This document shows positions 7,909 through 18,800 of a DNA stretch of 64,000 nt, in pieces. The DNA is taken from assembly GCA_964650485.1 (NCBI GenBank), contig CAZYTX010000004.1, positions 1 through 64,000 of the forward strand, given 5' to 3'. Position 1 is the stretch's first letter, and every line of letters starts with the position of its first letter. Made by a program: the position numbers and the translations under genes. This DNA comes from CAZYTX01 sp964650485 (GTDB lineage: Bacteria; RBG-13-61-14; DATKZS01). A model generated the notes under the pieces. That model saw only the letters and a list, made by a program, of their open reading frames with translations, was not told the DNA's origin and did not search any database.

Positions 7909-9426
7909 ATGGCTGACTTTATCATGGCCATTGACCAGGGGACCACGGGCACCACCGTGCTGGTACTTGACCGGAGCGGCGGGGTAAAGGCAAGGAGCTA
8001 CTCGGAGTTCAAACAGATATACCCGAGGCCCGGCTGGGTGGAGCATGACGCGGAGGAGATCTGGCAGAGCACTCTCAAGGTTATTGAACAGGCCCTGGAT
8101 AAAGCCGGGGTAAAGCCGTCGAATATCGCGGCCATCGGCATCACCAACCAGAGGGAGACCACGGTGGTATGGGACAGGGGCACGGGCGAGCCCGTGCACA
8201 ACGCCGTCGTTTGGCAGTGCAGGCGGACCGCGGACACGTGCGAGGAGTTGAAAGAGCGCGGTCTCGCGGAGACCATCGGCAACAAGACCGGCCTGGTCAT
8301 AGACGCCTACTTCTCGGGCACCAAGATAAAATGGATACTGGACAACGTGGAGGGCGCAAGGCAGAGGGCGAAAAAAGGGGAGTTGTGCTTCGGCACCATT
8401 GACTCCTGGCTCGTCTACAAGCTCACGGGCGGCAAGGTGCACGCCACCGACCTCACAAACGCGTCCCGCACCATGATATTCAACATCGAGTCCCTGGACT
8501 GGGACACCGAGTTGCTCGATGTCCTGGAGGTGCCCAGGGCCATGCTCCCGGAGCCAAGGAAAAGCTCGGGCGAGTTCGGAAAGACCGACTGCGAGGTGCT
8601 GGGCAGCGGTGTGCCCATCGCCGGCGTGGCCGGTGACCAGCAGGCAGCGCTCTTCGGGCAGGGATGCTTCGAGCCCGGTCTTGTAAAGAACACCTATGGC
8701 ACGGGCTGCTTCTGCCTTATCTACACTGGGGAGCAGTCGCTCCGTTCCAGGGCGGGGCTCGTGACCACGGTGGCGTGCGGGCCGGACGGCGGCCCGGCCT
8801 ATGCTTTGGAGGGCTCGATCTTCATTGCCGGGGCCGCGGTGCAGTGGCTCCGGGACGAGCTAAAGATACTAAAGCACGCATCCGAGAGCGAGGGCCTGGC
8901 GGGGTCGGTTGATGACAACGGCGGGGTCTACCTGGTGCCGGCCTTTGTGGGTCTAGGAGCGCCCCACTGGGACCCGCACGCCAGGGGCGCCATCCTGGGG
9001 CTGACGCGGGGTTCGGGCCGGGCCCATATTGCCCGGGCCGCGCTGGAGGCCATCGCATACCAGACGAGAGACATGATGGAGGCCATGAAGCAGGACCTTG
9101 CGGACGCGGACACGGGATTTAACATAAAAGAACTCAGGGTGGACGGAGGAGCGTGCATGAACAACTTGCTCATGCAGTTCCAGGCGGATATACTCGACAA
9201 CACGGTCAACCGGCCGGAGATGATCGAGACCACCTCACTGGGGTCCGCTTACCTGGCCGGCCTGGCAACAGGGTTCTGGCCGGACGCTGAAACTCTCTCA
9301 TCCCTCAGGAAAACGGAGCGGGTGTTCAGTCCCCGCATGGATGCCGAGGAGCGACAAAGGCTCTACCAGGGATGGACCGGGGCGATAAGAATGGTGACAA
9401 GCTCTAAGAAGAGTAAGCCGATATGA
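7909..9426 (+). CDS. glpK: glycerol kinase
   Basis: This phosphorylates glycerol to glycerol 3-phosphate. The 505-residue FGGY-family protein has the family's usual length. The N-terminal phosphate loop is MAIDQGTTGTTVLVLD. The glycerol-binding region includes TNQRETTVVWDR, the second domain begins at GVAGDQQAALFGQ, and the adenosine-site motif is ELRVDGGACMNN near residue 405. It follows aroE by 66 bases. Its stop overlaps the start of the FG-GAP gene (ATGA at 9423-9426). No glycerol facilitator or glpD is nearby. Confidence 0.95.
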   Translation: MADFIMAIDQGTTGTTVLVLDRSGGVKARSYSEFKQIYPRPGWVEHDAEEIWQSTLKVIEQALDKAGVKPSNIAAIGITNQRETTVVWDRGTGEPVHNAVVWQCRRTADTCEELKERGLAETIGNKTGLVIDAYFSGTKIKWILDNVEGARQRAKKGELCFGTIDSWLVYKLTGGKVHATDLTNASRTMIFNIESLDWDTELLDVLEVPRAMLPEPRKSSGEFGKTDCEVLGSGVPIAGVAGDQQAALFGQGCFEPGLVKNTYGTGCFCLIYTGEQSLRSRAGLVTTVACGPDGGPAYALEGSIFIAGAAVQWLRDELKILKHASESEGLAGSVDDNGGVYLVPAFVGLGAPHWDPHARGAILGLTRGSGRAHIARAALEAIAYQTRDMMEAMKQDLADADTGFNIKELRVDGGACMNNLLMQFQADILDNTVNRPEMIETTSLGSAYLAGLATGFWPDAETLSSLRKTERVFSPRMDAEERQRLYQGWTGAIRMVTSSKKSKPI

Positions 9427-10952
9427 ACAAAAGAGTCGTGCTTTTAACCCTGCCCTTCATTTTTCTGCTCTCGATTCCTGCTGCATCCGAACAAGAGGGA
9501 AGGTTCGAGCGCACGAGCTTCGAGCTCAAAGGCCAGGTCATGGACGTGATAACGGATGACCTTGACGGCGACGGTCTCCTGGACCTGGTGGCCATACACG
9601 TTGACGAGTCCAAGGCCCCCCCGGACAGGCACATTACCATCTTCCCACACCACCCGAAAAACGGGTTCAGTGAGAACACAAAGGTGGAGTGGGAAGTGCC
9701 CGCGGACGTGGCCGCGGTGGACGTGGGTGACGTTGCGCCGGACCCCGGCAAGGAGCTGGTGTTCATCAAGGAGGGGGGTATCTATTACGCGCGCGTGACC
9801 GAGGGGAGCATAGGGCGCCTGGAGCTCGCGTTCGAGACGCAATCGGTGGTGGCCATAGCCTATGACAGGGGCGTGCCCTACTACAACTTCGTGCGCGACT
9901 ACACCGGCGACGGCATGGACGACATACTGGTTTGCGGTTTCTACGACACTGTGTTCGCACATCGGGGTGACCAGGGAGGGTTCGACCTTCAGACCATAAA
10001 CCTGCGTCCCGGCATGGACCTCCAGGCCATTGACATGCAGTTCATGATGGTGAGCCAGGACCACCCGCTCTTCAGGGTCACTTACTACGTGCCCAAGGTG
10101 TACTCCGAGGACGCGGACGGGGACGGGCTCCTGGACCTGGTGGCCAACTTCAGAGAAGAGGTGCTGGTCTTCAGACAGACCGGTGACGGGTTCACCCGGG
10201 AGCCGGTGGAGCGCTTTCACGTAAAGCTGTTCGAGAAGAGGTTCACCGACCGGAGGAGGAGGAGGAGGAACGACTTCCCCAGTTTCGAGTTCGAGGACAT
10301 AAACGGCGACGGGATCATGGACCTGGTGGCCTCCCAGACCCAGGGGGAGTTCGGGAACATGCAGTCGAAAACGCACCTTTACCTGGGCGGGGAAAACGGG
10401 ATCTCCGGCAATGAGCCGGACATGTCCTTCAAGACGGAAAAGGCCTCCCTGGGCGTATATCTCCAGGACGTGAACAAGGACAACATGATTGACATAATAA
10501 TGCCCACCATGGACATGAGCCTCTGGACCACGGGCAAGGTGCTTGTCACCGGGGACCTGCAGGTTGACTGGGCATACTTTATACAACAGCCCGACCGCTC
10601 TTTCATGGACTCGCCCACACGGATAGTCCCCACATACCTCAAGTTCAACATGAGGAGGTTCAAGCTTGAAAGCGGTGTCCCAAACGTGTTCGGGGACTTC
10701 AACGGGGACGGGTATCCTGACCAGGCCCTGGGCGAGGACAAGGAATCACTGGTCATTACATTGAGGGACGGCCAGGGCGAGCCGCTCGAGATCCAGGAGA
10801 AGATAAACATTCCCGTGTCCATGGTGTCAAAAGCCGTGGACATGGACGGAGACGGGCTCTCCGACCTGGTCATCCATTACCATCAGAGACAGGACCATGC
10901 CGGAGAGGTGCACGTGTTCATGAACAAGGGGCAGTGGGTGAACAAGGGCTGA
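9423..10952 (+). CDS. secreted FG-GAP/VCBS repeat protein
   Basis: This is a probable periplasmic or surface beta-propeller. A Sec signal peptide (MNKRVVLLTLPFIFLLSIPAAS) covers about residues 1-22. Seven calcium-binding DxDGDGxxD-type loops follow: DLDGDGLLDLV, DYTGDGMDDIL, DADGDGLLDLV, DINGDGIMDLV, DVNKDNMIDII, DFNGDGYPDQA and DMDGDGLSDLV. Seven repeats suit a seven-bladed propeller. A run of five or six Arg at about residue 280 is unusual. It overlaps glpK by four bases and precedes the RND genes, so it may be cotranscribed with them. Its ligand is unknown. Confidence 0.85.
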   Translation: MNKRVVLLTLPFIFLLSIPAASEQEGRFERTSFELKGQVMDVITDDLDGDGLLDLVAIHVDESKAPPDRHITIFPHHPKNGFSENTKVEWEVPADVAAVDVGDVAPDPGKELVFIKEGGIYYARVTEGSIGRLELAFETQSVVAIAYDRGVPYYNFVRDYTGDGMDDILVCGFYDTVFAHRGDQGGFDLQTINLRPGMDLQAIDMQFMMVSQDHPLFRVTYYVPKVYSEDADGDGLLDLVANFREEVLVFRQTGDGFTREPVERFHVKLFEKRFTDRRRRRRNDFPSFEFEDINGDGIMDLVASQTQGEFGNMQSKTHLYLGGENGISGNEPDMSFKTEKASLGVYLQDVNKDNMIDIIMPTMDMSLWTTGKVLVTGDLQVDWAYFIQQPDRSFMDSPTRIVPTYLKFNMRRFKLESGVPNVFGDFNGDGYPDQALGEDKESLVITLRDGQGEPLEIQEKINIPVSMVSKAVDMDGDGLSDLVIHYHQRQDHAGEVHVFMNKGQWVNKG

Positions 10953-10963
10953 GTAAAGGTAAC

Positions 10964-12040
10964 ATGCACTCACAAAAAATCAGAGGACTGGTTTTAACTT
11001 TTGCACTAATCATTTGCCTCGCGCCCTTCTCCTGCAAGCGCCGGCAGAAAGACAATAACCCCGGCAAGCTGGACCAGGCGCTAATAAACGTACTGGCCGT
11101 GCATCCCCAGGTGCGCGGCATGGAGGCGGTGATCGAGGTGCACGGCAACCTGGCGCCATCCGAAGAGGTGGACGTGGTGGCGGAGACCTCGGGCACGGTC
11201 GTGGAAGTGCTGGTAAAGGAGGGTGACCGGGTAAGGGCGGGCGAGCTTCTGGCCAGGCTGGACGACAAAGAGGCCAGGCTGAGCCTCGATCAGGCCGAGA
11301 CTACATTTGAAGTGATGGAGTCCGACTACCTGCGCACCAGGGAGCTCTACTCCGATGGCATGGCCTCCCGATCGGACTTCGAGAAGGTGAAGCGCTCCTT
11401 TCAGGACGCCAAGTCCAACCTGGAGATGACCAGGCTCCGGCTAAAAGACACCGTGATAAAAAGTCCCATTGCCGGACTCCTTGTCGAGCGCAACATCGAG
11501 CCGTACCAGCGGGTGGGGGCAATGGAATCTCTTTTCAAGGTGGCGGACGTTTCCGCTTTCAGGATACCGGTGACGGTGACCGAGGCCGAGGTCGCGAAGA
11601 TAAGGACGGGTCAGAAAGTAAGGATAAGGGTGGACGCCGTTTCAGATAATCCGGGATCGTATCCTTTCCAGGGCGATGTGGAGAGGATCAAGCCCATGGT
11701 CAACCCCAACACCGGCACGGTGGAGCTAGAAGTGCTGATGCCGGCCGGGCATCCCGGCCTCCGCCTGGGCATGTTCGCGAGGCTGATGATAGTGACCGAC
11801 GTGCACGAGGACGCGGTGGTGGTGCCCAGGAGGGCCCTGGTGGCTGACCAGACCGACCAGGTGTGGGTAGTAGAGGGCGACAGGGCCGGCCTGGTCGAGG
11901 TCAAGACCGGGCTCCGGGACGAGAAGGGGGTGGAGGTGCTGGAAGGCGTGTCCAAAGACGACCTGGTTATAACCGAGGGCCAGTCAGCGCTCACCCCCAA
12001 GAGCAGGATTAACATAGTGAACCCGGAAGACGATGAATAA
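10964..12040 (+). CDS. RND efflux periplasmic adaptor (membrane fusion protein)
   Basis: This bridges an inner-membrane RND pump to an outer-membrane channel. The 358-residue protein starts with a hydrophobic signal ending LAPFSCKRRQ, probably a lipidated Cys although the lipobox is weak. The lipoyl half-motifs flank a short hairpin: VAETSGTVVEVLVKEGDRV, and later DTVIKSPIAGLLVERNIEP. The coiled hairpin lies between them at about residues 100-140. The beta-barrel and membrane-proximal domains cover the rest (LRLGMFARLMI). The start is placed at 10964; an in-frame ATG-like start at 10934 would overlap the FG-GAP gene. The RND gene begins 24 bases after the stop. Confidence 0.9.
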   Translation: MHSQKIRGLVLTFALIICLAPFSCKRRQKDNNPGKLDQALINVLAVHPQVRGMEAVIEVHGNLAPSEEVDVVAETSGTVVEVLVKEGDRVRAGELLARLDDKEARLSLDQAETTFEVMESDYLRTRELYSDGMASRSDFEKVKRSFQDAKSNLEMTRLRLKDTVIKSPIAGLLVERNIEPYQRVGAMESLFKVADVSAFRIPVTVTEAEVAKIRTGQKVRIRVDAVSDNPGSYPFQGDVERIKPMVNPNTGTVELEVLMPAGHPGLRLGMFARLMIVTDVHEDAVVVPRRALVADQTDQVWVVEGDRAGLVEVKTGLRDEKGVEVLEGVSKDDLVITEGQSALTPKSRINIVNPEDDE

Positions 12041-12064
12041 CCCGCTCGCCGGAGCCAGACATAG

Positions 12065-15000
12065 GTGAACCTTTCCGGATTTTCCATACGCAGGCCCGTC
12101 GCCGTGGCCATGATAGTTCTCGGTATCCTCATCCTGGGCTTCGTGAGCCTTGAGAAGATACCCATAAACCTCCTGCCCGATATCACCTACCCCAAGATAA
12201 CCCTGCGCACAGAGTACCCGCACGCAGCCCCCCGCGAGGTGGAGGAACGTGTCACCAAGTACATCGAGAGCGTGGTGGGAATCATAAGCAACGTGGTCAA
12301 AGTGAGCTCGGTGTCCAGGCCCGGCTGGTCGGACGTGTACGTGGAGTTCAAGTGGGGCTCGGACATTGACGTTATCACCATGGACATCAGGGAGAAGGTG
12401 CAACTGGTCGAGCCCATGCTTCCCGAGGAGGTGGAAAGCCCGCTGCTGCTTCGCTACGACCCCAAAGAGGACCCCATCATCACCCTGGCGGTGACCGGGG
12501 ACGAGGACCTCTCAGACCTGAGAAGATGGGTGGAGGTGAACCTGGAGCTGGGGCTGGAGAGGCTGGACGGCGTGGCCGCAGTGAAGATCGAGGGCGGGTA
12601 CGAGGACGAGGTCCTGGTGGAGATGGACCAGGAAAAGCTCGCGAGGTTCAAGCTCAGGATATCGCAGGTCGCGGAGAGGCTCAGGCGCGAGAACGTGAAC
12701 ATAGCCGGCGGGTCCCTGGAGGAAGCCGGGGCAAAGCTCACCGTGCGCACGGTCAACAGGTTCGAAACGCTCGAGGACATAGAGAAGGTGGTGGTGGCGG
12801 AGCCGCAGGCAGGCGAAGAGGAGCAGGTCTCCGCGGCATCAATGGACGCGGGCGCATTCTCGGGCATGAGCTCCATGCTGGGCTCGATCGCCTCCCTGCC
12901 CTCCGGTTCCATGCCAGGGCTCCAGGCCCCGATGGGCACGAGAGCGGGCGCCGGCACAAAGGCCAAGGCCTCCGCTGTAATCCGGGTGAAGGACATCGCC
13001 AATGTAAGCTATTCCCACAAGGAGCGCACCGAGATAGCGAGGCTGGCCGGCAGGGAGTGCATAAAGGTCTCGGTGTTCAAGGAGGGCGACGCTAACATTG
13101 TAAGCGTTGCCAATGACGTGCACGATGCAGTGGACGAGATCAGGCAGGTAAACCGCGTCGAGCCCCGGACCGAGGAGTGGACAAGGCGTCTCAGGAGCCC
13201 GGTGCGAAAGCTTAAGGCGCTGATAAACAAACTGAGCAAGCTCCTGCTTGCATACCGGCCCTTCGTGATCCAGGAGGAGCCCGTGCCCCTGGAGAACGAC
13301 ATCCGCATCGAGACCGTGTCCGACCAGGCGGTGTTCATCAACCAGGCCATATACTCGGTGGCGCAGACCGCCATATGGGGGTCCATCTTCGCGGTGCTGG
13401 TGCTCTACCTTTTCCTTCGCAACTGGAGCTCGACACTTATCGTGGGCCTTGCCATACCCGTGTCCATCATCACCACCTTCAACCTCATGTACTTTTTGGA
13501 CATAAGCTTCAATATCATGAGCCTGGGCGGCCTGGCCCTGGTGGTGGGCATGCTGGTTGACAACTCCATCGTGGTGCTGGAGAACATCCTCCGACGCAGG
13601 TCGTTCGAGCCCGAGCCTTCCATAAGCGCCGAGCGCGGTGCAGGAGAGGTGTCCGCGGCCATCACCGCGTCCACCATCACCAACATAATGGTGTTCCTGC
13701 CCATCGTGTTCCTGGAGGGCATGTTCCGCGAGATATTCGGGGACCTGGCCTGGACGGTGACCATGGGCCTCATCTGCTCGGAGGCGGTGGCCCTGTCACT
13801 GGTGCCCATGATGACCGTGGTGCTGGGCAGAAGGGTGCACCTGCCAGAGGAGGTGTTAAAAGAGATTGACCGACTCTCAGGCAAGGGGGACTCCGGAGAA
13901 AGAGAGCGGGAAGGTGGAGACAGGGAAGAGGCAGGAAAGCGGCCCGCTCCGGAAGACGGGGGCCGCGGTCCCGGCAAAAACATGCTCCGCTACTCGGGCT
14001 TCCGCGAGTTCAGGGAACGGGAGCTGCTTGACCGGGGCGGAAAGCCGGGCCGTGCGTTCCAGGCCATCACCCTGCTGTCCTTTATGGTCTGGTGGCCGGT
14101 GCTCGTGCAGGTGCTCCTCGTAAAGCGTGCTGCAAGGGCCTTTTCAAGGTCGGCCGGCACTGCTTCGAGGTATCCACTTGGCGCTTTTGACCGGGGCTTT
14201 GCCAGGGTGAGGGCATGGTACCCGGGCTTTCTTTCCGGGCTTTTAAAAAGGCACTACCTGGTGAGCGGCGCGGCTATAACGGTGGCGACCTGCTCTTTGT
14301 ACCTGGTCTACCTGCTCGGGTGGGAGCTCATACCCGAGGTTGACCAGGGCGAGTTCAGGGTAAAGCTCGAGTTCCCCGCGGGCACGCCCATCGAGGAGAC
14401 CAACAAGCGGATCGCGGCCATGGAGAAAAAGATCAGGGACATACCCCTGTCAGGGAACATAACATCCATTTTCGCCACCGTGGGCATGGGAACAGCAGAG
14501 GGAGAGAGCGAGACCGAGAAGGCGGAGAACATCGGCGAGATACACGTGTCCTTGAAAGACCGGGACCAGCGGGACGTGTCCGACCAGGCGGTGATGGGCC
14601 AGGCCATGCAAGCTCTGCAAAACGAGGTGGGAGTGGTGCCCCGCTCGGACAAGCCCCAGCTACTCTCTTACAAGGCCCCCATCCAGATAGAGATCGAGGG
14701 AACTAACCTGGACACCCTCCGGGCGGTATCCGAGGATATCATAGACAGGATATCCGGAATACAAGGCCTCTCGGAGATCGAGTCCAGCCTGGCGGAGAGC
14801 AGCCCCGAGGTGAACATCATCATTGACCGCACCCGGGCATCGGCGCTGGGCCTTTCAGTGAGCGAGATAACGGACGCGGTGCGGAGGAAGGTGAAGGGCG
14901 AGGTCCCCACCATGTTCGAGAACAAGGACGAGCAGATTGACATCAGGGTGGCCCTGAAGGAGGAGGACAGGGCGGACATCGGGAAGCTTAAGAAGCTGCT

Positions 15001-15826
15001 CATACAGGCCCCCGCAGGGGACGTGAGGCTTTCGCAGGTGGCATCCATCACCCCGGCCCTGGGGCCGGCGTCCATCAACCGCTCCGAGAACTCCAGGGTG
15101 GCCCTGGTGCACGCGGCCAACCACGGCCGGCCACTGGGAGACGTGGTGAGAGACATAACCGACAGGCTCAGCGCTCTGGAGCTGCCCTCGGGCTTCCACT
15201 GGGAGATCTCCGGCCAGAACGAGGAGATGAAGCGGTCATTGCCAAGCCTCTACCTGGCGGGGATACTGGCCATAGCGCTGGTGTACATAGTGCTCGCGGC
15301 CCAGTTCGAGAGCCTTCTGCACCCGTTCGTGATCATGTTCTGCGTTCCTTTCTCCCTGGTGGGACTATCCCTTATACTGCTAGCCACCGGCCAGACCATA
15401 AACATATTCTCAATAATCGGGATGCTGATGATGGTGGGAATAGCTGTCAACGACGCCATAGTGCTGGTCTCGACCATAAACCTGAGACGCGACGAGGGCA
15501 TGGAGCGCACCCAGGCCATCGTGGAAGCAGGCAGCTCGCGGCTGCGCCCCATACTCATCACCACGCTGACCACCTGCCTGGGCATGGTGCCCATGGCCAT
15601 CGCACTGGGCCCGGGCTCGGAGCTGCGCGCCCCCATGGCCATCACCGTGATCGGGGGACTGCTCTCCTCCACCATGTTCACGCTCACCGCCATACCATGC
15701 ATATACATGGTGCTGGACAGGATACTGCCCAGGGCGTACAAGCCGAGGCCGGCACCCGGGACCGGGACTTCCGCGGGGGTAGACGACGCTTCCGGCGGCG
15801 CGAAAAAGGAGCCGGGCGAAGAATGA
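12065..15826 (+). CDS. RND (HAE1 family) efflux pump, unusually long
   Basis: This is a proton-driven inner-membrane exporter working with the adaptor just upstream. At 1253 residues it is about 200 longer than usual. The start is GTG, giving MNLSGFSIRRPVAVAMIV. The proton-relay region of TM4 reads GMLVDNSIVVLENI. Two regions are extra: a Ser/Gly/Ala-rich loop at about residues 255-305 in the first periplasmic domain, and a charged cytoplasmic segment at about residues 595-730 that includes a further hydrophobic stretch (AITLLSFMVWWPVLVQVLLV). The C-terminal half has the normal PN/PC domains and six TM segments. A second RND gene follows after 19 bases. Confidence 0.92.
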   Translation: MNLSGFSIRRPVAVAMIVLGILILGFVSLEKIPINLLPDITYPKITLRTEYPHAAPREVEERVTKYIESVVGIISNVVKVSSVSRPGWSDVYVEFKWGSDIDVITMDIREKVQLVEPMLPEEVESPLLLRYDPKEDPIITLAVTGDEDLSDLRRWVEVNLELGLERLDGVAAVKIEGGYEDEVLVEMDQEKLARFKLRISQVAERLRRENVNIAGGSLEEAGAKLTVRTVNRFETLEDIEKVVVAEPQAGEEEQVSAASMDAGAFSGMSSMLGSIASLPSGSMPGLQAPMGTRAGAGTKAKASAVIRVKDIANVSYSHKERTEIARLAGRECIKVSVFKEGDANIVSVANDVHDAVDEIRQVNRVEPRTEEWTRRLRSPVRKLKALINKLSKLLLAYRPFVIQEEPVPLENDIRIETVSDQAVFINQAIYSVAQTAIWGSIFAVLVLYLFLRNWSSTLIVGLAIPVSIITTFNLMYFLDISFNIMSLGGLALVVGMLVDNSIVVLENILRRRSFEPEPSISAERGAGEVSAAITASTITNIMVFLPIVFLEGMFREIFGDLAWTVTMGLICSEAVALSLVPMMTVVLGRRVHLPEEVLKEIDRLSGKGDSGEREREGGDREEAGKRPAPEDGGRGPGKNMLRYSGFREFRERELLDRGGKPGRAFQAITLLSFMVWWPVLVQVLLVKRAARAFSRSAGTASRYPLGAFDRGFARVRAWYPGFLSGLLKRHYLVSGAAITVATCSLYLVYLLGWELIPEVDQGEFRVKLEFPAGTPIEETNKRIAAMEKKIRDIPLSGNITSIFATVGMGTAEGESETEKAENIGEIHVSLKDRDQRDVSDQAVMGQAMQALQNEVGVVPRSDKPQLLSYKAPIQIEIEGTNLDTLRAVSEDIIDRISGIQGLSEIESSLAESSPEVNIIIDRTRASALGLSVSEITDAVRRKVKGEVPTMFENKDEQIDIRVALKEEDRADIGKLKKLLIQAPAGDVRLSQVASITPALGPASINRSENSRVALVHAANHGRPLGDVVRDITDRLSALELPSGFHWEISGQNEEMKRSLPSLYLAGILAIALVYIVLAAQFESLLHPFVIMFCVPFSLVGLSLILLATGQTINIFSIIGMLMMVGIAVNDAIVLVSTINLRRDEGMERTQAIVEAGSSRLRPILITTLTTCLGMVPMAIALGPGSELRAPMAITVIGGLLSSTMFTLTAIPCIYMVLDRILPRAYKPRPAPGTGTSAGVDDASGGAKKEPGEE

Positions 15827-15845
15827 TGGGCATTAAGGAGCCTGA

Positions 15846-18800
15846 ATGAAGATCTCGGAGATAGCAGTCCGCAGGGGAGTGGCCACGGCCATGGTGTTCG
15901 CCCTGGTGGTGCTGCTGGGGTCGGTGGCCATAACCAAGCTGCCCCTCGAGTTCATGCCCAAGATGGACGCGCCCTTCGTGGAGATACACGCCCCTTACGA
16001 GGGGGTGTCTCCGGTGGAGATATGCGAGGACATTGCAGAGCCTATCGAGGAGGCCCTGGCCACTTTGCCCGGCATTGACGAGGTCAAGTCGCGCTGCATG
16101 CAAGGCTACGCCTACATAATGGTCGAGCTCTCGGGGACCTCGAAGATGGACTACCTGATCCTGGACATACAGGAGAGGATTGACTCCATAAGGAACGAGC
16201 TGCCCTCGGACCTCATGGACCTGTTCATCATGAAGTTCGACACCGAGCAGATACCGGTGATAGCCGGAGCGGTGACTTTCCCCGGAGACAAGCCTGAGAA
16301 CAACGAGCTTCTGGACCGCTACGTTGTAAGGCCCCTGAAGACGGTGGAGGGCGTGGCCGACGTACAGATACAGGGCCTGGAGGAAAAGCGTGTGCTGGTG
16401 GAGATAGACCAGAACAAGCTCGTAAGCTACGGGGTGAACGTGCTCCAGGTTTACGAGGCCCTGGCCGCGGCCGACGTCACTATATCCGCGGGCGAGGTTG
16501 AACACGCCGGCCTGGACCACGCGGTGCGCATAGTGGGAGAGTTCAAGAGCCTGGAAGAGATACGGGACATGCCCGTAACCAGGCACCTCACCATATCCGA
16601 CCTGGCCACGGTGAAGTACGACTACGAAGAACTTGGCTTCATCGGAAGGATCAACAAGAAAAGGGCCTACATACTCACCCTGCTAAAGGAGTCGAACGCA
16701 AACACCGTGGATGTGAGCAGGAGGGCCCGGGCCCGACTCGACGAGATACTTTCGCACCCCAGGATAAAAGGCGCCGAATTCAAGATATGGTTCGACCAGG
16801 CACAGGAGATAACCACCTCCATTGATATCCTGCGGGACACCGGCGTTGTGGGGGCCGTGCTGGCCTTCCTGGTGCTTTGGGTGTTCCTCAAGAACATAAG
16901 GAGCACGCTTGTGGTGGCCTCGGCCATACCCATGTCTCTTCTCACCACCATCGCCTGCATGTACTTTCTGGGGCTCACCTTCAACGTCATAACCCTGTCC
17001 GCTCTGATAGTGGGCATAGGCATGCTGGTAGATAACTCCATCGTGGTGCTGGAGGCCGTGGACTTGAAGCACCGCCAGGGAGAGAAGCCCGAGAATGCCG
17101 CGGTGCTGGGGGCCAGCGAGGTGGGGCTTGCCATAAGCGTTGCCACCACCACCACGGTCATCGTTTTCCTGCCCCTCATCTTTACCGAGAGGTCCCAGAC
17201 CGCGGTGCTGATGAAGCAGATGGGCATAGTGCTGGCCCTGTCCATAGGCTCGAGCCTGGTGGTGAGCCTAACCCTGATCCCGCTTCTTGCCTCGCGCATT
17301 TTGACTCCCGTGCCCCAGGGACTGCCAAGATGGTACCAGAGGCTGTCCGGGACTTTCCTGGGTCTCCTGGACCGGGGCCTCGATCACCGGGGCCGGGCGG
17401 TGCTGGTGGTGGGAACGGCCTTCCTGGTGAGCATGCAGGTATTTCTGTGGCCCTTTCCCTGGGAGAAGATGCTTGAAAAGTACCAGTTCAAGACCTTGAT
17501 CGAGAAGGAGGCCATACCCGAGGCGCTAAAGCACATGATCCGCATCAACGTGAGGTTCGAGAGGAGGCCGCCGATAGAGGAGATAGAAGAGAAGGTGAAA
17601 AAGCTCGAGGACATGTTCCTCGATAAAAAGGACGAGTGGGGCCTGGACACGGTGGCCTCCATAGTTAGCGACCGCTTTGCAAGGGTGCTCCTTGTGCTGC
17701 CAAACCAGCGCACTACAAAGTACACCGCTTCCGAGATCAGGAACATGGCAAGCGACTTCCTGGCAAAAAACGTCAACTGGCCCGGGGTCAAGCTCGACAC
17801 CAGCGGGTTCGGGCACGGCCCCCACGGGGGCATGGGAGGCTCGACATCCATAAAGGTGCGGGGACCTGACCCGGAGCAGGTCTACCACTTTGCCGACACC
17901 ATAAGGACCAGACTGAAAGGCGTGCCCGGCCTGCGGGAGATAAAGGAGATCGAGCGGACCGGCGAGCACGAGCTGCACGTCTTGGTTGACCGGGACCAGG
18001 CCCGCACCTACGGGTTCCGCACCGACCAGGTGGCGATGGCGGTGTCATACTCGATCCGGGGGGTGCCGGTGGGCCAGTTCATGACCGGGGACGTGCCGCT
18101 TGACATATACATGCAGCTAAAGGAGGCCGACCGCAAGAAGGTGGCCCATCTGGAGGAGATGAACGTACAGAACGTGGATGGCAGCCAGGTGCCCTTAAAG
18201 AACCTGGCCAGCTTCAAAGAGGTGCCCGTGCCGGAGATGGTGCGCCGCGACAACCGGCAGATAACCGTGCGCATTCCCATCGTGCCCGAAGGCAAGGACC
18301 TTGGCGAGGTCTCGCGCTACATATACAAGCGCATGGCCGGGTTCAAGCTGCCGCGGGGATACTCGTGGGTCATGAGCGAGAATTTCAAGGAGCGGGCCGA
18401 GGACTTAAAGGTGCTGGGAATTGCAATAGGCTTGGCCATGGTGCTGGTGTTCCTTGTCATGACCGCGCAGTTCGAGTCCTTCTTCCTGCCGTTCGTAATC
18501 ATGTTCACGCTTCCCTTTGCAATGATAGGCGTGGTTCTCGCACTGCTTGTATCCAGGGCCACCTTCAACATCCTCTCGGGGGCGGGGTGCCTGCTCCTCA
18601 TCGGTATAGTGGTGAACAACGCCATCGTGCTCGTGGACCACATACACAACCTGAGAAAGGCCGGGCTATCGGAAAAGGAGAGCCTCATGCAGGCCGCGTC
18701 CGACCGCTTCAGGCCAATCATGATGACCGCGCTCACCACCATGGTGGGCATACTCCCCATGGCGCTGGGGCTGAACGACACCGGCAGGATGATGTACTCG